The notes: generated by a model from the letters alone, not told the origin. Shown: positions 1 through 12,209, counted from the first letter of the stretch. The stretch: DNA of 64,000 bases from Anoplolepis gracilipes (GCF_047496725.1 NC_132970.1:16715001-16779000), one strand, 5' to 3'. Program-made: numbers and translations.

Positions 1-1634
1 TTTAAAAGCTTGACGCGATTAAAGAACATAAGTGATTTTTAAGAATTCATCTTCGGATGCATTGAAAGCAGCTTTTGTATTTAGAATCGAGGTTACTCTA
101 GCATATGTTCTATTTAAGCATCTATGTATTTATAAACGAGAAAAATCTCTCTTTTTTTTTTTTTTTTACCGCAATTTCTTTGTGATTACACACATGCATC
201 GGGAAAAAAAACGAGATGGAAATGTAATGTATGAAGATTAAATACAGGTGCCCGAAAAAAGCAAAAGAAAAAAAGAAAAATGTCGAAAACAATGAATTAA
301 TTTGTTTCTAATTATGACCGAGCAGTAAAAGTTGAAGAAAGTATTTTAGAACAGAAAACTCATTCGTAATAAATGGATTTTATAATAAAAAAAAAAATAT
401 ACTTTTCATAAGAGTCTCACAATACTGATGCGTTTGTTGACATTTTTCAGCAAAGACGCAAGAAAAAAATTGCAATTTTGAATTTAGATATAAGTAACAA
501 TAAAAATGCAACTCAATATCTCATTTTTCTCCATTGCTTTCTTCATCTAAAACTCGCGCAAAATCAAGAAATTGAAAATTTCTATAAAATTACAAGAAGA
601 CACGAAGAATCAATTAAGATGGAGTAACATTCGCGTAAAAACGCGACATATATATAAAATAAATTCTGTAATTTGAAGTACAGAATATCAAGAGCATTAT
701 TTATCATTCATGTATGTATATCGTCGATGACGTTTCGTATTATCGAACATTATACAGAATTCAATCGATTTCTAGATCATATTGCACTAAGGATTCTTCG
801 ATATTGCCGCATATCGCGTATCATTTTCTCAATAAAACAGCCGTGTCCATTCATCGCGATACGTTTATTGATAGCGAGTTTATTTCAATGCATTCAACGT
901 ACACGTGTCAGGTTTGAACCAAATCTTCGATCGTTCGTAGCAAGTGAATTTCTCAAAAGTAGCGTCAAATATTTTTCATACTCATTTTTATTTAACGCGA
1001 TGCTTAACTAAAAGATAAACTAAAAGTTTTGCATCAACGCGGAGAGCGATTCTTAATAGCTATAATATATAATATATATTTATATTATTACATATTATAA
1101 TATATATATATATATATATATAATAATGTTTTTCATAACTAGATAAATGAATCTATTTTCTATTAATTTTTTTATTAATTTATTCATTAAAAGCCACATT
1201 TAAAATGTTCAAAAATCTCCAATTTATGATAGAATTTAAAATAAAATTCTATTCATTATTTTATTTTATTGTGTGTGTATTTTGGAATTTTTCACAAATA
1301 TATTTTCATTATAAATATTAAAATTATATCTTGTCGAATTATAAATTGTCTGAAAAATAATTTCTCTTTCTCTCCCTCTTTTAATAATAACTTTATGTTA
1401 TATATTAAATTAGAATGACTGATTGTATATCGAGTCAAATGTAAAGCTTTCATCGTTGTTATTATCTCGTTGGCCAGCTTGGGATTGTAACGCACGATGT
1501 TACGCAGATTCCTTACGCTTCGTGCAATTCCTCGCGGGTCTATCCACGCGATTGCTTATTATTCGGTCGTATATTCGTCCATGGGTGCATTTCGCTTAAC
1601 CACCCGTTTATTCGGCTGTACGTCCACATATTCG

Positions 1635-1661
1635 TCTCTCTCTCTCTCTCTCTCTCTCTCT
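1635..1661. repeat. (CT)n microsatellite
   Basis: About 13 CT units inside a GC-richer patch. Confidence 0.95.
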
Positions 1662-2177
1662 GACCATACGCGCGGGTCCGTCCGACCGACTGGACCCGCT
1701 CGTCGCGGCCGTATCGTGTCCGTGGGGTGGCTGACCTAACAGAAGGGGTCGTTGCACTCGTACGCCTGGGTCCGCTTTCACCCTACCACGTCTTTCTCTT
1801 TCTCTCTATACTTCTCTTTTGGTCAGCCTCGCGCGCGCCGACGGACCTATCCTCTCGTCGCATCTCGCTTCCACGCATCGCAGATACGATGTGGCTGTGC
1901 TCTCTACTCCCTTTCTCCTCTCCATCTTCGTCCTGACTTTTTTCCTTTTCTTTATTATTATTATTCTCTTTCTTTAATTCCTTCACTCTGTGCGGTTCTC
2001 TACTCTTATCCTACATATTGTCCATTTCGCTCAAACCTCGACTGTAGCCGGGACCAAAAGAAATTATAGTTATTTGCCACCGACCCTTTCGGATAGTCGA
2101 TTATTTCGCGGCAATAGCCCTCCCTCCTCCATCTCTTCTCTCCTCTCTTGCATCTCCTTGTTCCTTCTATTCTTTCT

Positions 2178-2180
<3 letters not shown>

Positions 2181-2268
<88 letters not shown>
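2181..2268. repeat. Long (TC)44 microsatellite
   Basis: An uninterrupted TC dinucleotide run of 88 bp, the longest pure dinucleotide array in the window. It generates the all-Ser/Leu open frames seen here, which are not genes. Confidence 0.98.
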
Positions 2269-2275
<7 letters not shown>

Positions 2276-3103
2276 GTTTCCTGCTTTATCTTCGATTGCG
2301 GTTAATTGTTTCGAACGATATATAGATAAATGTTAACCACGATTAGTTAAAAATTACAAATAAATATTTATTTCATGACGGACTAAACAATATCAAGAAG
2401 TTTGTTATTAAAGAGAATGTACGGTTAGATGTATGATTAGTGAAAAATATATTTGCCATTCCTTCCCCTCCCTTAATTTCCTTTCCTATTCCTCTTTCAT
2501 TTTTTTTTCTCAATCCGTGCTGCTTCTTATTTCCTTCCCTCTCTATCTCTCCACCTCGATCTCTTTTCTTTTCTCTCCTTCTCTCGCATCCTCTTCCTCC
2601 ATCTTTTCTTCCCCCTCTCTTATCTCTGATTACAGAATCTCTTCATCACGAGCAAATCAACTTCATTCTTTGAGATGGAGCTCAATTTTGTGATGATGCT
2701 AAAAGATATTATCAAAGATCCTTTAATATGTTATTAGTAGTAAAAGCTACAAGTTTATATTTTACTATAGTATCGCAATTCCTAACAATCTATCATTAGA
2801 TGATATTAAAAATTAAATTAAAACTTTGATGAATAAAAGAATAGAGAAAAGTTGAAAAAAATTAAATTCAATTAAAAAAATATAATAGTTTACATGTATA
2901 AAAAAATTTATTTTATTTCTCTTCCGAAGTGAATCTATTTTTTACATGGCTTTTCTACTCAATTTTACAAAGTTAAGATACAACGAGATTGTCTGATAAG
3001 ATACTGATAAGATTTCCATAATGAACTTCTAGATAGTAGAAATAATGATAAAATATATATGACGTCAGATTTTGAATATGAGAGCTATCTACATATATTC
3101 GCA

Positions 3104-3285
3104 ATACTGTGCTGAAAAAAAAAATTATATCGAATCAACAACATTATTGTAATTGAAAGTTATTTTATTAATTCAATAACAGATAAATAGCGTATTGATT
3201 TGATTATTAATGTTATTGAAGTAATAAAATAAATAAATTTCAACTATGATGTAGTTGAGTCAGTATAATTTTGTTTCCAGTGTAT
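3104..3285. mobile_element. Small MITE-like foldback element
   Basis: The left half (3104-3180) and the reverse complement of the right half (about 3209-3285) align across nearly their full length with small indels. Ends read ATACTGTGCTG on the left and, reversed, ATACACTGG on the right. Both share AAAATTATA next to the end, and the inner part shares TTATTTTATTA-TTCAATAACA. There is no coding capacity. Size and structure fit a non-autonomous inverted-repeat element or its relic. No target-site duplication was resolved. Confidence 0.5.
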
Positions 3286-5572
3286 GGTTATAGTAAACAG
3301 ATTTTTTCCAGTTAAATTAACTGAATTAATTATATTCAAGACAATGGAAACGTTATATACTACGATACTAGTTGCAAATTTAGGTTTTTAGCACGGAACA
3401 ACGAAGCGCAGTTATCGAATGACGTAGTCGTTATAAAGTGATAAGGTTCGTTGTTTGCTATATGTCCGCGAGGCGTACCAGACTATGATAGAGATTAGCT
3501 TATCTCTACGACTACGAACCATAAGGAGGTCTCTGTTCATTTGCCAGCACTATGTCAATATTATTTCGCTGACCGCCGTCTTGCGAACGCGGTTCCGAAA
3601 CTGCAGCTTTATTCGCAGCTCTCGCGTATCGCATTTCTGATAGAAAAAAAAAATCACAAGTGCGTTATAAGAGGCTTCTCTAAAGATAACAATTGAAAGG
3701 AAGAAAAATTATTAATAAATTCTTTGGAGAAAATGATATTACTACTACTTTCTAGTCTTAAACAAAAATGACACATTTTTTAATTTCTTTAAATCAATAA
3801 AAACAAAAAAGATTCTTTTTAAAGCCATTATTGTATTAAGAGTTTTAATTTTTCTTTTATTAAGAGTTTTAATTAAAAACGGCTGCTTTTTAATTTTGCG
3901 ATTTTATTTTCGTGAACCGCGGTAGGATTTTTTTTAACGTACAGAAATTCTAGAGCCTGACGTGTGCATTTTTGCCTCTCGCGGGCCAGACGAGATTAGA
4001 TTTTGCTCGATTATTCCCAAATGTTTTGATACAAAAATCTCAAGTCGCGTATTCGCCTATTGTGAAAATAGAAAGATGAAACTCAAAGCCGTTGTATGTA
4101 CCGTTTGTTAAAGTTGCCATTACTTTTTATCACGATTTTTATCATAAAGGTCAAATAAATTCGAGTAGCCAATTCATATCTGCTGCCGCGGTTGTCTTTT
4201 CTGAAACTGCCGTCGGCTATGTAAATGTTACATGAGCGACTGACATTAATATGTAAGCGTTATGTGCAGAAAAGAGACGCAGATATGATCGTTTCACAAT
4301 GTAATAAACGTTATTATAATAAATATAATAGCTAGTAATAATTATTTAATCAATAATTATTGTTATAATAATTACACCGTGAGATATAATAATAACAGAA
4401 TTAAATAAAAGAAACATAAAGTTACATCAATAAAGCTGTTTTTGTTTATAATTTCTTCTTTTTGCGTTATTTCTTTTTTCCTGATAAACGACACAATATA
4501 AAAAAAAAAAATAAAATGCCAACAACTAAAATTGCATAACAAGAATTGTTTAAAATAATATCTAATCTCTTTTAAAGAAGTGATGAAGAAATATTTCTCT
4601 ACGTATTAATTTTGTATGTCATAAATCATTTTACAGATGCTAATGTGTCTTTTATCACGTAGAGGATTTTCAATAAAAAAAAAATAAAAATATTTTATAT
4701 TTATAAAAGTTAATAAAAATAATTTTGTTATAATATAAGAATGATGAGGTATTTTTTATAGTCTTTCTTATATCAAACCTAAAATTTTAATAATAAGAAG
4801 TAAACATCATGTATCTTCTTTGTAATTGAAAATAGCTTACAATTACAAATACTTTGAATTTCTAAGACTTATAGATTATTTATCAGTGATATAATATACT
4901 GATATACAATATAAGCAAAACACGGAAGCAATTCAATATAAGTGCGAATCACATCGGGGAACCTTGAATCCTTGAAAGACGAGGCTATCATTCCTTTCTC
5001 CTTGATGCATCAAACATTCATAATTAATTTACGAATGACGCATTAGAGCTCGGCCTCGACGATGAAATATTTCCGCTAGTTCTTTCTCGGCTTTTATTAG
5101 TCGCAAAGACATAAATGTAATGTTACGGAGTTAAAATAACTTTTTTAGAGAGTTTAATTTTTTTCTAAAAAAATAGAGAAAGCCTGATAATAGATATAAT
5201 AATGTATTAACAATTAAGCAGCATGTTATGACATAATGTCTTCTTATGAAAAAAAAAAATTAATTCGAATTTAGAAAAAGAAATTTGTAAGAGAATATAC
5301 TATAAAATTATGTGATATTTTTAAAATACCTTGCACATTAATTGAATTTAATTTGCATTGATTATTGTAACATTTTTTTTAATAAACTTACGTCGTATAT
5401 GTTTTTTTTATTTGACGACTGGCTAATACCGATTTCTTTAGTCGGCTCGCAGACTGTGATGTAATTAGAGTCTAGACTATCTCACAGATAATGAAATAAC
5501 ATTCAAGACCGCGCTCTATGCCATTCGTGTCTTTCTATTTGTATGGCCGTGATTTCTGTTATGCTATAGAAA

Positions 5573-6309
5573 GACTAGAACCATTTTGACCGTCTGGGAC
5601 CTCTAACGGTATCGTTAAAAGATGCGTCACGAATCGAATATTCACGCTACTTTTGGCATTTCAACTAATACACGATCTATCTGTCGCCACATTCCGCTTA
5701 GTCTACTTGTTTTTCTTCTCTTCAATATTTTTTGTTTCAAAAATAAAAATATAAATCAACTAAAATGAATAAAATAAGAAAAGTTTAAAAATAAATGGTC
5801 ATCGCAAAATAAATCGCAATTAAAAAAAAAAGGCTTTAAATCTTATATTGTTTGTCTATCTTTCGTCGTAACATGTTTTATACTTAATGTATTATATTTC
5901 TCGAACGATACGATTGGGCTTATTTATGATAAGAATTTTTACCATAAAGTAAACAGCAATATTAATTATAAACAATTCAATACTTTGCAGATTAATTGCG
6001 CTATTTTGATCTGAAGAGATTCATCTGTTAATAGCATTTCAAGGTTGACACTGTCAAAATTAATGTGATAACTTTTGAACTTTTAAGAATGATGTATATT
6101 ATCGAGAAACGTGATGGATATACATCCATCATGTTGCTCGGTGATCATTCACCGATATATTCAGTATAAGATAATTAAATAAGTGTGACACTCGCTGTAA
6201 AAATCTATCTACGATAATCCGAATGTCATAATGACTACTAGAACATTTGCGTATAAATATCTGTCATTCGTCGTGACCGTCTGCAACCTCTAACGGTGTT
6301 AGCAAAAAA
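5573..6309 (+). repeat. Diverged direct repeat pair (ACCGTCTG..CCTCTAACGGT)
   Basis: The copies at 5587-5622 and 6274-6309 share TGACCGTCTG, ACCTCTAACGGT and a downstream purine run. Each follows an ACTAGAAC motif 15 to 40 bases upstream. They are probably two relics of one dispersed repeat. Confidence 0.45.
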
Positions 6310-7329
6310 GCCAGACGCAAAACGACAAATGTCCTTGAGTGCTTAGTGCGTACTTGAATGTCTGCTAGAAGAAACAACGATACCATTGCTCGTATAATAG
6401 TATAACAGCCTAACACACAAGTATCCGAGAGACATTCGTATCTATAACGTATCTATGACGGATGTCTTAATTTTCGTAACACATGTAGGCTACACATTTT
6501 ACGGAATTATTAGTTTCTATTATATATATGTAACTTGCATACGCAACGACGCGGATCAGAAATTGAATTAATTCTACGTTTATTTAATAAATTAACACTA
6601 ATTAGCCATTAAGTAATATTTAATAATTTTTTAAATTATTTTTAATGTTGTAGTGTTTATCTATCTAATGTCTTCATCTTTCGAGTCAGATTGCGATATT
6701 AATGAAATATTTATAATTGTACTAGAAAAAATTTTTTATAGCATATTGCCTTATAATTACACTTTATTTTTTATGAGATATAGATTTATCTTTTACACAT
6801 AATTCACGGCATTATGTTCGTCGACTTGTGATCTAATCTTTTTCTCTAAAAATTAAAAAACGCATAAAATAGATTTCTGTGAGCGTGTATGTCTGCACGA
6901 TTTTCTAAAAAAAAATCTAGTGTGTAATATTCGGCTTATTTATCTCGGCGATTCACGCGAAAGGTGAAAGGCTCGAAATATATAGAACAGAAGGCGATCA
7001 GAACTCGTCTATACTCGTCGACGCTCTCTTAGATCGCGTAGGTCCAATAAATGTCCAATAGACTTCATAATACATAATAAAAATAAAAACGGGATACATG
7101 GGGATATATATTAAAAATTTAAAGCTTAAAAAAATCTCTGTATTAAAAAGATACGTACCGTAAAATTTTTGATACATTTTTGTTTTTTTTTTACATCTGC
7201 TTTGAGTATAATTTTTGCTCACAAATAGATGATGAGATAGCCTATCTAATTTTAGTGGGTGATTGTAATTAGAAAATGTACGAAAAATATTTATACGTAG
7301 CAACTGATTTCATTGAACTCATCTAGGAT

Positions 7330-7830
7330 GCACGAAACAAACGTGCACTCACATGTGCCATGTATTCGTGTTTTTGACTGCCATCCGCGAAGTACCGAGC
7401 CAAGTCTTCGCAATGATACCTGCTCGCTTTGGCTAACGTGACGACCGGTGTGTGTAGCGATCTAACAGAAAAGGAACGGAGAAACGCAGCGCAAGAGCAA
7501 TGCCCCTTGGGTCAGGTTCAGTACCCTTTGGCACAAGGCAGCTCGGAGAACGACGTAACCGGCGTGCATCTGCGTGCGTATTGGTGAACGCGTACACGCC
7601 AAGCTATAACATCTACTTGCACACGTTGCGAGAATGGCTTTTCGCGAGTGACGCGTGATAGATAAAAACTCAACAAGCCGTTCTTCTCCTCGTTTCGTAA
7701 ATTAGGATGGCTTAGCTACATTAAATCCTACCGTATCTCGCAAAGCGTATCACCCAAAAGTTCGCATCGTTCGCATTGTTTGCGTTCTTTCCAACGGCAT
7801 GTCGTAAAACAGCTTTTCCGGATTTACGAT
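7330..7830. other. CpG-richer patch, no gene seen
   Basis: Composition rises well above the surrounding AT-rich DNA and the sequence is complex, but every frame is interrupted. The best + frame, a 52-codon ORF starting MPLGSGSVPFG, lacks a clear splice context. It could be a regulatory element or a short unrecognised exon. Confidence 0.3.
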
Positions 7831-8256
7831 GCCGCCGACTATTTTATACTGAATCTCTATTTTTTTTTTTTTTTTTTTAGTATTTAATTAAAATAAACTA
7901 TCCGAAATGCAAAATACGTTTTACGTAAGTGGTTACGTTGTTGAAAACTTTATTTTCCTCAAATGTATTGGCGAATTAATGACCAATACCCAAAATTATT
8001 TTCTCTTATATGTTTATATAAATGTGATATTTATTAAAATTTATACATATACATATTGTATAAATTATGTATAAATAGCAAGAATATTTGTTATATCGGT
8101 CATTAATTCGCAAAAAATGTGTGGAAAATTAAAATTTTAATTATACAATCCTGTATGATGCTATATATATAATGAACATTCTACTTTTTTTTATAATTTT
8201 TCATAATTTTTGTATACACATGTTTTAACATCCGATCGTATTTTTCTACGTTTTAG

Positions 8257-8448
8257 TTGGTGGATAGCTTAGATGCACCCCGATATATATGCGAAACGGA
8301 GGTGATGGAAGACGTAAATGTCGCCCCAGCAGCAGCAATGATGGAATACACTACTTCTAGTAACCATACTAGCAAAAATGCAAATGGAAACATCATCACC
8401 CTTACGCTCAAGAATAATCATCTTATCGTAGAAACGGAGGAACGTGCG
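8257..8448 (+). CDS. Exon 1 visible (64 codons) of the unrecognised gene
   Basis: The exon follows a T-rich tract ending TTTTAG at 8251-8256 and ends before the donor GTATGT at 8449. Length is 192 nt, phase 0 at both ends. It encodes an acidic start (LVDSLDAPRYICETEVMED) followed by a Thr/Asn-rich stretch and a beta-strand-like segment (IITLTLKNNHLIVETEER). The frame runs on past the donor into poly-A and a stop, which marks the exon end. An ATG occurs inside the exon at 8305, but the in-frame open reading back to the acceptor favours an internal exon. Confidence 0.8.
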
Positions 8449-11003
8449 GTATGTATGTCAAAAAAAAAAAAAATCTGACACGTTGTTGTTGCAACCGAAC
8501 ACGATATACTCCTGGAATCTTTCTTTTTAAAGCAAACGAGTGATATTTATTCTAATTAGCGAGATATGCTTTAAAATCCTTCGTAGCGCAAAATTCCGTT
8601 GACGAAGCTCGTGTAACCGGGTCGGAGACTCGCTCGTTTTGGCATGGATTCGTAATTATCGAACTTGGCCGACCCTGTAAGGTCGAAGGTTACCGGGCAA
8701 TTTTACCTCCCCACCTATCGTCCTACTTAAAGCCTCGTCTTGTTCGCGGAGGCTCGTTCGAGGATTCTCGAAATCTTTCTCCGGATCGCTCGCCTTCGTC
8801 TACACCTCGTTTTCTCCTTCTCTCTATTTTATGCCCGGTACCTGTTCCTTTTCTCTCTCTCTCTCTTTCTCTTCTTCTCCCTCAATTTCATCCGCCTTTT
8901 CATTTTCCGGATCGCTCTACTCGCGCTCTCATTCAACTCATTCTTCTCGCGCACGTATGTACGTACCTGTACAAAGCGTTCCAACTTTCGAACAAGGAAG
9001 AGGCGTGGAGCCGACTCGTGTCCGTAATTCGAGAGCCCACGCTAAAATTAAAAAAAAAAAAAAAAAAAAAAAGAAATGAAACGGTTAGATACATTATGCG
9101 AGTTTCCTTGGGAGAATTTGAAATGTTTGACCAGAGTGATAAGCTTCGAATTTAATATCGACTCGGGCTTGGTTCGAAAATAATTCGCACGATACTTTAC
9201 TTTTTTTTTACTAAATTATTACTTTAATTTTATTATTACCAACAATTTCGTTTCAACTAAATCATTTTTATTATTTCATATGTGTTTCTATTATTATTAT
9301 ATAATTTTTATATCATATTATTTTTCTATTATTATAAATTTCGTTTAACAAAAATTTTAATAATATTTTAACAATAAATTAGAAAAATGGAAATTAATTT
9401 TTTGCTTAAAAAAAGTGCAGATTGTACGGAATGCTCTGTCTATTCTTAACACAGATAATATTAGAGAAACCTACATTTTACGGTGATATTCGCTTTTAGG
9501 TAACAATGGAAGAAAAACCCACATCGAGATACAAGGACAGCGGATGTTCATTCGTGGTAGAGGTACAGCCGGATTATGATAGGGAAGAAACGGAAGGTAC
9601 CAAAGGTTCTTCCGATGACATGACGGCTGGCATCACCGATCAACAGGCTCTAGTACACAGAGAGGAGATACCAGACGATAGATCTTCAGGTAAATTGTTT
9701 TCGCAATGCATATGATATCTCGTCTTCTATTTATATTTGTTTCTTATCTCGTGGCTTTGCAGGTTTCGAAAATACGCGATTGTTCGGAAGCACCAATACC
9801 GGTCTATCGCAATCAGATCTTTCGATATCCAGTCAAGGCTCGGCCAATCCGAGTTACCGCTATGGCAATCAGGTCGAATACGATTCTGGGAATCTTGGTT
9901 ATCCTATGTACGGCGGTAGTTACGAGTCCGATATACTATCGAGAAAGCTGGAGGGACGATCCAAATGGGTGGAATTCGATAAATCGCCGGACATAGAGAA
10001 GATACTGTTGGACGATTCCAGAAATTTGACCAGCGAGGAGGATGAAGATAAAAGTGTAAGTATTAGTATAGATAGAGATTTCTTTGAGCCGTTTTTTTAA
10101 TATTTTTTTATCAATTTTTACATAACATTAAAAGCACACGAAATAAATCTATATATATATCGATCTATGTATATAAAAAAAATAAATAAATAAACTGGTC
10201 CTTTCAATCATATTTCTTTTACAAAAAATAATTAACACAGTTAACAGTTTCTATTAATATAAAATGAATAAGAAAGAAATTTGGTATTGAGTTATATTTG
10301 TGACGCATTTCACTAAAATATTTTAAAATTAATTTTTTTTTGTTTGAAAAAAAAATATATATATTTTTTATATATTTAGATATGTATGTATCGATCGCGA
10401 ATGATTCCCGAAAGACGAAAACCGTACGCTCCCTTGCAGCTGCAGTTTTTTGGAAAAAATTCCAAAAACATAACGTGCCTGCAAGACGTCGTAGCGATGT
10501 GCGAAGACACGTTGAAGATTGACAGCTTGCCAGACGCCGTGCGATCGAGTCCGAATCTTCAGGTGAACGGCACGACGCCCAACAAACTCGAGATTATGGA
10601 ACAGAAGGCTTTGAGCAACGATTTCTCCAGCAAGACGATCGAGGGCAACAAGCCCGTGATAACCGGCGCCCTGCTGAAGGACGACGTTCAAGAAGACGCG
10701 TTCCAGGAGCAGCAGCGTAAACTAGGTAACGGCACGCTGACACCCGAGCACAAGGAGGACAACAGGACGACGCAGGATCGCAAACCGGAAGGTAGCGTCT
10801 TTGTGCCGAGTCACAAGCGGGCGGGCAGCATCCCGCCGCGATTGATCGAGGAGACGCTCGAGATGGATCGTAAGAAGTCGCTCGACATCTACAACAAGTA
10901 CAGTCAAATCAAAACAAGCCCCAGAAGCATGCTACCGAGCTTGAGTCCAAAGTTCGAGTTGCTGCAGAACGAGGTGAGCCCGATCGAGGAAAAGGAGAGT
11001 TAA
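8257..11003 (+). CDS. C-terminal part (4 exons) of an unrecognised protein
   Basis: Four exons, 8257-8448, 9500-9689, 9763-10055 and 10380-11003, join to 1299 nt: 432 codons and a TAA stop. All three junctions have GT donors and AG acceptors, and the reading frame is kept through phases 0, 1 and 0. Exon 1 opens at an acceptor, not at a credible start codon, so the N-terminus lies further upstream. The visible product is rich in Asp, Glu, Lys, Ser and Thr, has no hydrophobic segment long enough to span a membrane, and carries several Ser/Thr-Pro sites. This fits an intracellular disordered tail or linker, possibly the cytosolic tail of a membrane protein, but that is inference. Codon composition is mixed and non-repetitive, unlike the simple-repeat frames elsewhere in the window. 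I do not recognise the family and assign no function. Confidence 0.85.
8449..9499 (+). other. Intron with CT/GC-rich patch and poly-A tract
   Basis: Intron between visible exons 1 and 2. It contains a CpG-bearing pyrimidine-rich patch at about 8580-9040 and a 23-base poly-A run at 9050-9072. Open frames in the patch are Ser/Leu/Phe-rich and low complexity. Confidence 0.75.
9500..9689 (+). CDS. Exon 2 visible of the unrecognised gene
   Basis: The acceptor is TTTTAG, ending at 9499, and the donor is GTAAAT at 9690. Length is 190 nt, so one base of a Gly codon is left over and completed in the next exon (phase 1). It encodes a strongly charged segment beginning VTMEEKPTSRYKDSGCSF, with Glu/Asp runs, then DDMTAGITDQQALVHREE. 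An ATG stands two codons inside the exon, so an alternative transcript could start here, though nothing else supports that. The 1051-bp upstream intron contains a GC/CT-rich patch and a poly-A tract. Confidence 0.82.
9763..10055 (+). CDS. Exon 3 visible of the unrecognised gene
   Basis: The acceptor is TTTGCAG, ending at 9762, and the donor GTAAGT starts at 10056. Length is 293 nt. The first two bases complete the split Gly codon, then 97 codons follow. The peptide starts FENTRLFGSTNTGLSQSDLS, continues with a Gly/Tyr/Ser-rich stretch, and ends in an acidic run (LTSEEDEDKS). The upstream intron is only 73 bp, a typical short insect intron. The open frame in another phase across this region is a shadow. 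Confidence 0.85.
10380..11003 (+). CDS. Terminal coding exon (207 codons plus stop)
   Basis: The acceptor follows a T-rich tract ending in TTTAG at 10379. The frame is open to TAA at 11001-11003. The 207 residues are hydrophilic. Proline-directed sites (SSPN, TTPN, LTPE, TSPR, LSPK, VSPI) are spread along the exon. A basic-Ser cluster includes RAGSIP (10818-10835), which fits the RxxSxP form of a mode-I 14-3-3 site, and RKKSL, which fits a basophilic kinase site. A hydrophobic segment (PLQLQFFGKNSKNITCLQDV) near the exon start may be the only folded or binding element. Opposite-strand frames here are shadows. Confidence 0.87.
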   Translation: MCMYRSRMIPERRKPYAPLQLQFFGKNSKNITCLQDVVAMCEDTLKIDSLPDAVRSSPNLQVNGTTPNKLEIMEQKALSNDFSSKTIEGNKPVITGALLKDDVQEDAFQEQQRKLGNGTLTPEHKEDNRTTQDRKPEGSVFVPSHKRAGSIPPRLIEETLEMDRKKSLDIYNKYSQIKTSPRSMLPSLSPKFELLQNEVSPIEEKES

Positions 11004-12140
11004 TGGACGCACGAGTAAGGGCGGGAGGGAGAGGGAAAGGGTCTGTCGTTGTTTTTCGATTCGGTCGTCGAGATGCAACGCCACTTTACTCGGAGGTAAA
11101 TTGCAACGAAAGATACTAGTCAGGGATTTATTGAAGAAATGCAGCGAATGCGGTCGCACTTGTACGGCGAATATAGTGCACTTGTAGGAATTATATTTAC
11201 TTGGTATAGCGAATTTATATATGTACAGGGAACTCTCTCTCTCATATACCGTGATGCTCAATCACGGATATCAGAATCGCAGAAATCATAATGATCTCGC
11301 GAATCTAAGCCAACTAAATGAGTAGGACCTACCTAAATCCTGTGCGACGAGAAAGATTTAATGTGAGAGATTAGCGTTTATTAACATAATATATCCGATT
11401 CGACCGACGAAGAAAAGACGCAGTCGCCGCTCTAAAAGCTCTCTGCCTCCATCTGCCTGCATTCTTTCTATTCAGTATTTTCAAAGATCTCACGATCAAT
11501 TGTAATGACTCGTTTCTCTTTTGTGAACATAACGGCGAGGTGTAACATACAGACAGACATGCGATGGTATTCTTTCATTATATTATAGTTGAAAAAAGTT
11601 CGCTTCTTTCGTTTAAGATACGACAATTTAAAATGACACTCTCTCTTGACACTTTTTATATGGACCATGCTATTTAGTCTGCACCGATGGAGAATTTCTC
11701 GTGACCGAAACAAACACGTGATAATGATCAACGTTAACGTGGCAGTAAGTAAGGTATACGCCAATTACGAGCGTAATCAAAAAACATTATAAATAACAGA
11801 ATTTTTTCTTTTCATCAATTTCACGTAGAGACATACAGATTATCGCTAGTAATAGTGACGTAGCAGTCATATAATTCACGAGAGATCAATATTAATAACA
11901 TTAGAAGCTATACATAAGTAACGCTCACACATACAATCTCTTCTCTAATTTTCTATTTTTCACTCAAAATATATAATTGTATTTTCGCATCTCTGTCGAA
12001 TTTTCTTGCGAAAATGTGTTAATATATATCTTAATCTTTGAAATATTGGGTGCTAAAATATGTGATATAATTATTTAAACTATTACTCTTAAATTATTTA
12101 TTAATATAATCCACGAAAGAATAGTTAAAATAAATTATTT
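11004..12140 (+). other. Probable 3' untranslated region
   Basis: No open frame follows the stop. The sequence stays moderately complex and less repetitive than typical intergenic DNA here for about 1 kb, then becomes AT-rich. The first canonical AATAAA after the stop is at about 12129, so a 3' UTR of roughly 1.1 kb is plausible. The real end cannot be fixed without transcript data. Confidence 0.4.
12129..12134 (+). terminator. Candidate poly(A) signal AATAAA
   Basis: This is the first AATAAA downstream of the TAA at 11001, followed by T-rich sequence. Further AATAAA hexamers lie near 12272 and 13337, so alternative ends are equally possible in this AT-rich DNA. Confidence 0.3.
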
Positions 12141-12209
12141 TTATTTTAAGTAGAAAAAAATTTTGAAAATAGGGACAAGTCGCTTTTTCTTTTAGCGTTT
12201 GTCTCGAAC

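Larger units (their letters stand above)
1..8256. other. AT-rich non-coding stretch upstream of the gene
   Basis: No coding exon could be supported. It could be a long intron of the gene starting to show at 8257, or intergenic. Contents: a TA tract near 1087-1123, a GC/CT-richer patch at 1490-2110, CT arrays at 1635-1661 and 2181-2268, a small foldback element at 3104-3285, a diverged repeated motif near 5587 and 6274, two adjacent short palindromes at 6112-6154, and a CpG-richer patch at 7330-7830 without a convincing exon. Confidence 0.6.

Noticed and set aside
2148..2336. Ser/Leu-rich open frames over CT arrays (also 19077-19580, 29308-29673, 33937-34191, 51392-51925, 57632-58174)
   Set aside because: They are translations of CT/GA microsatellites. 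Length comes from the lack of stops in the repeat and no normal protein sequence flanks them.
7484..7660. Possible upstream exon of the gene (frame with MPLGSGSVPFG)
   Set aside because: No convincing acceptor-donor pair in the phase needed to join 8257, and the frame is short.
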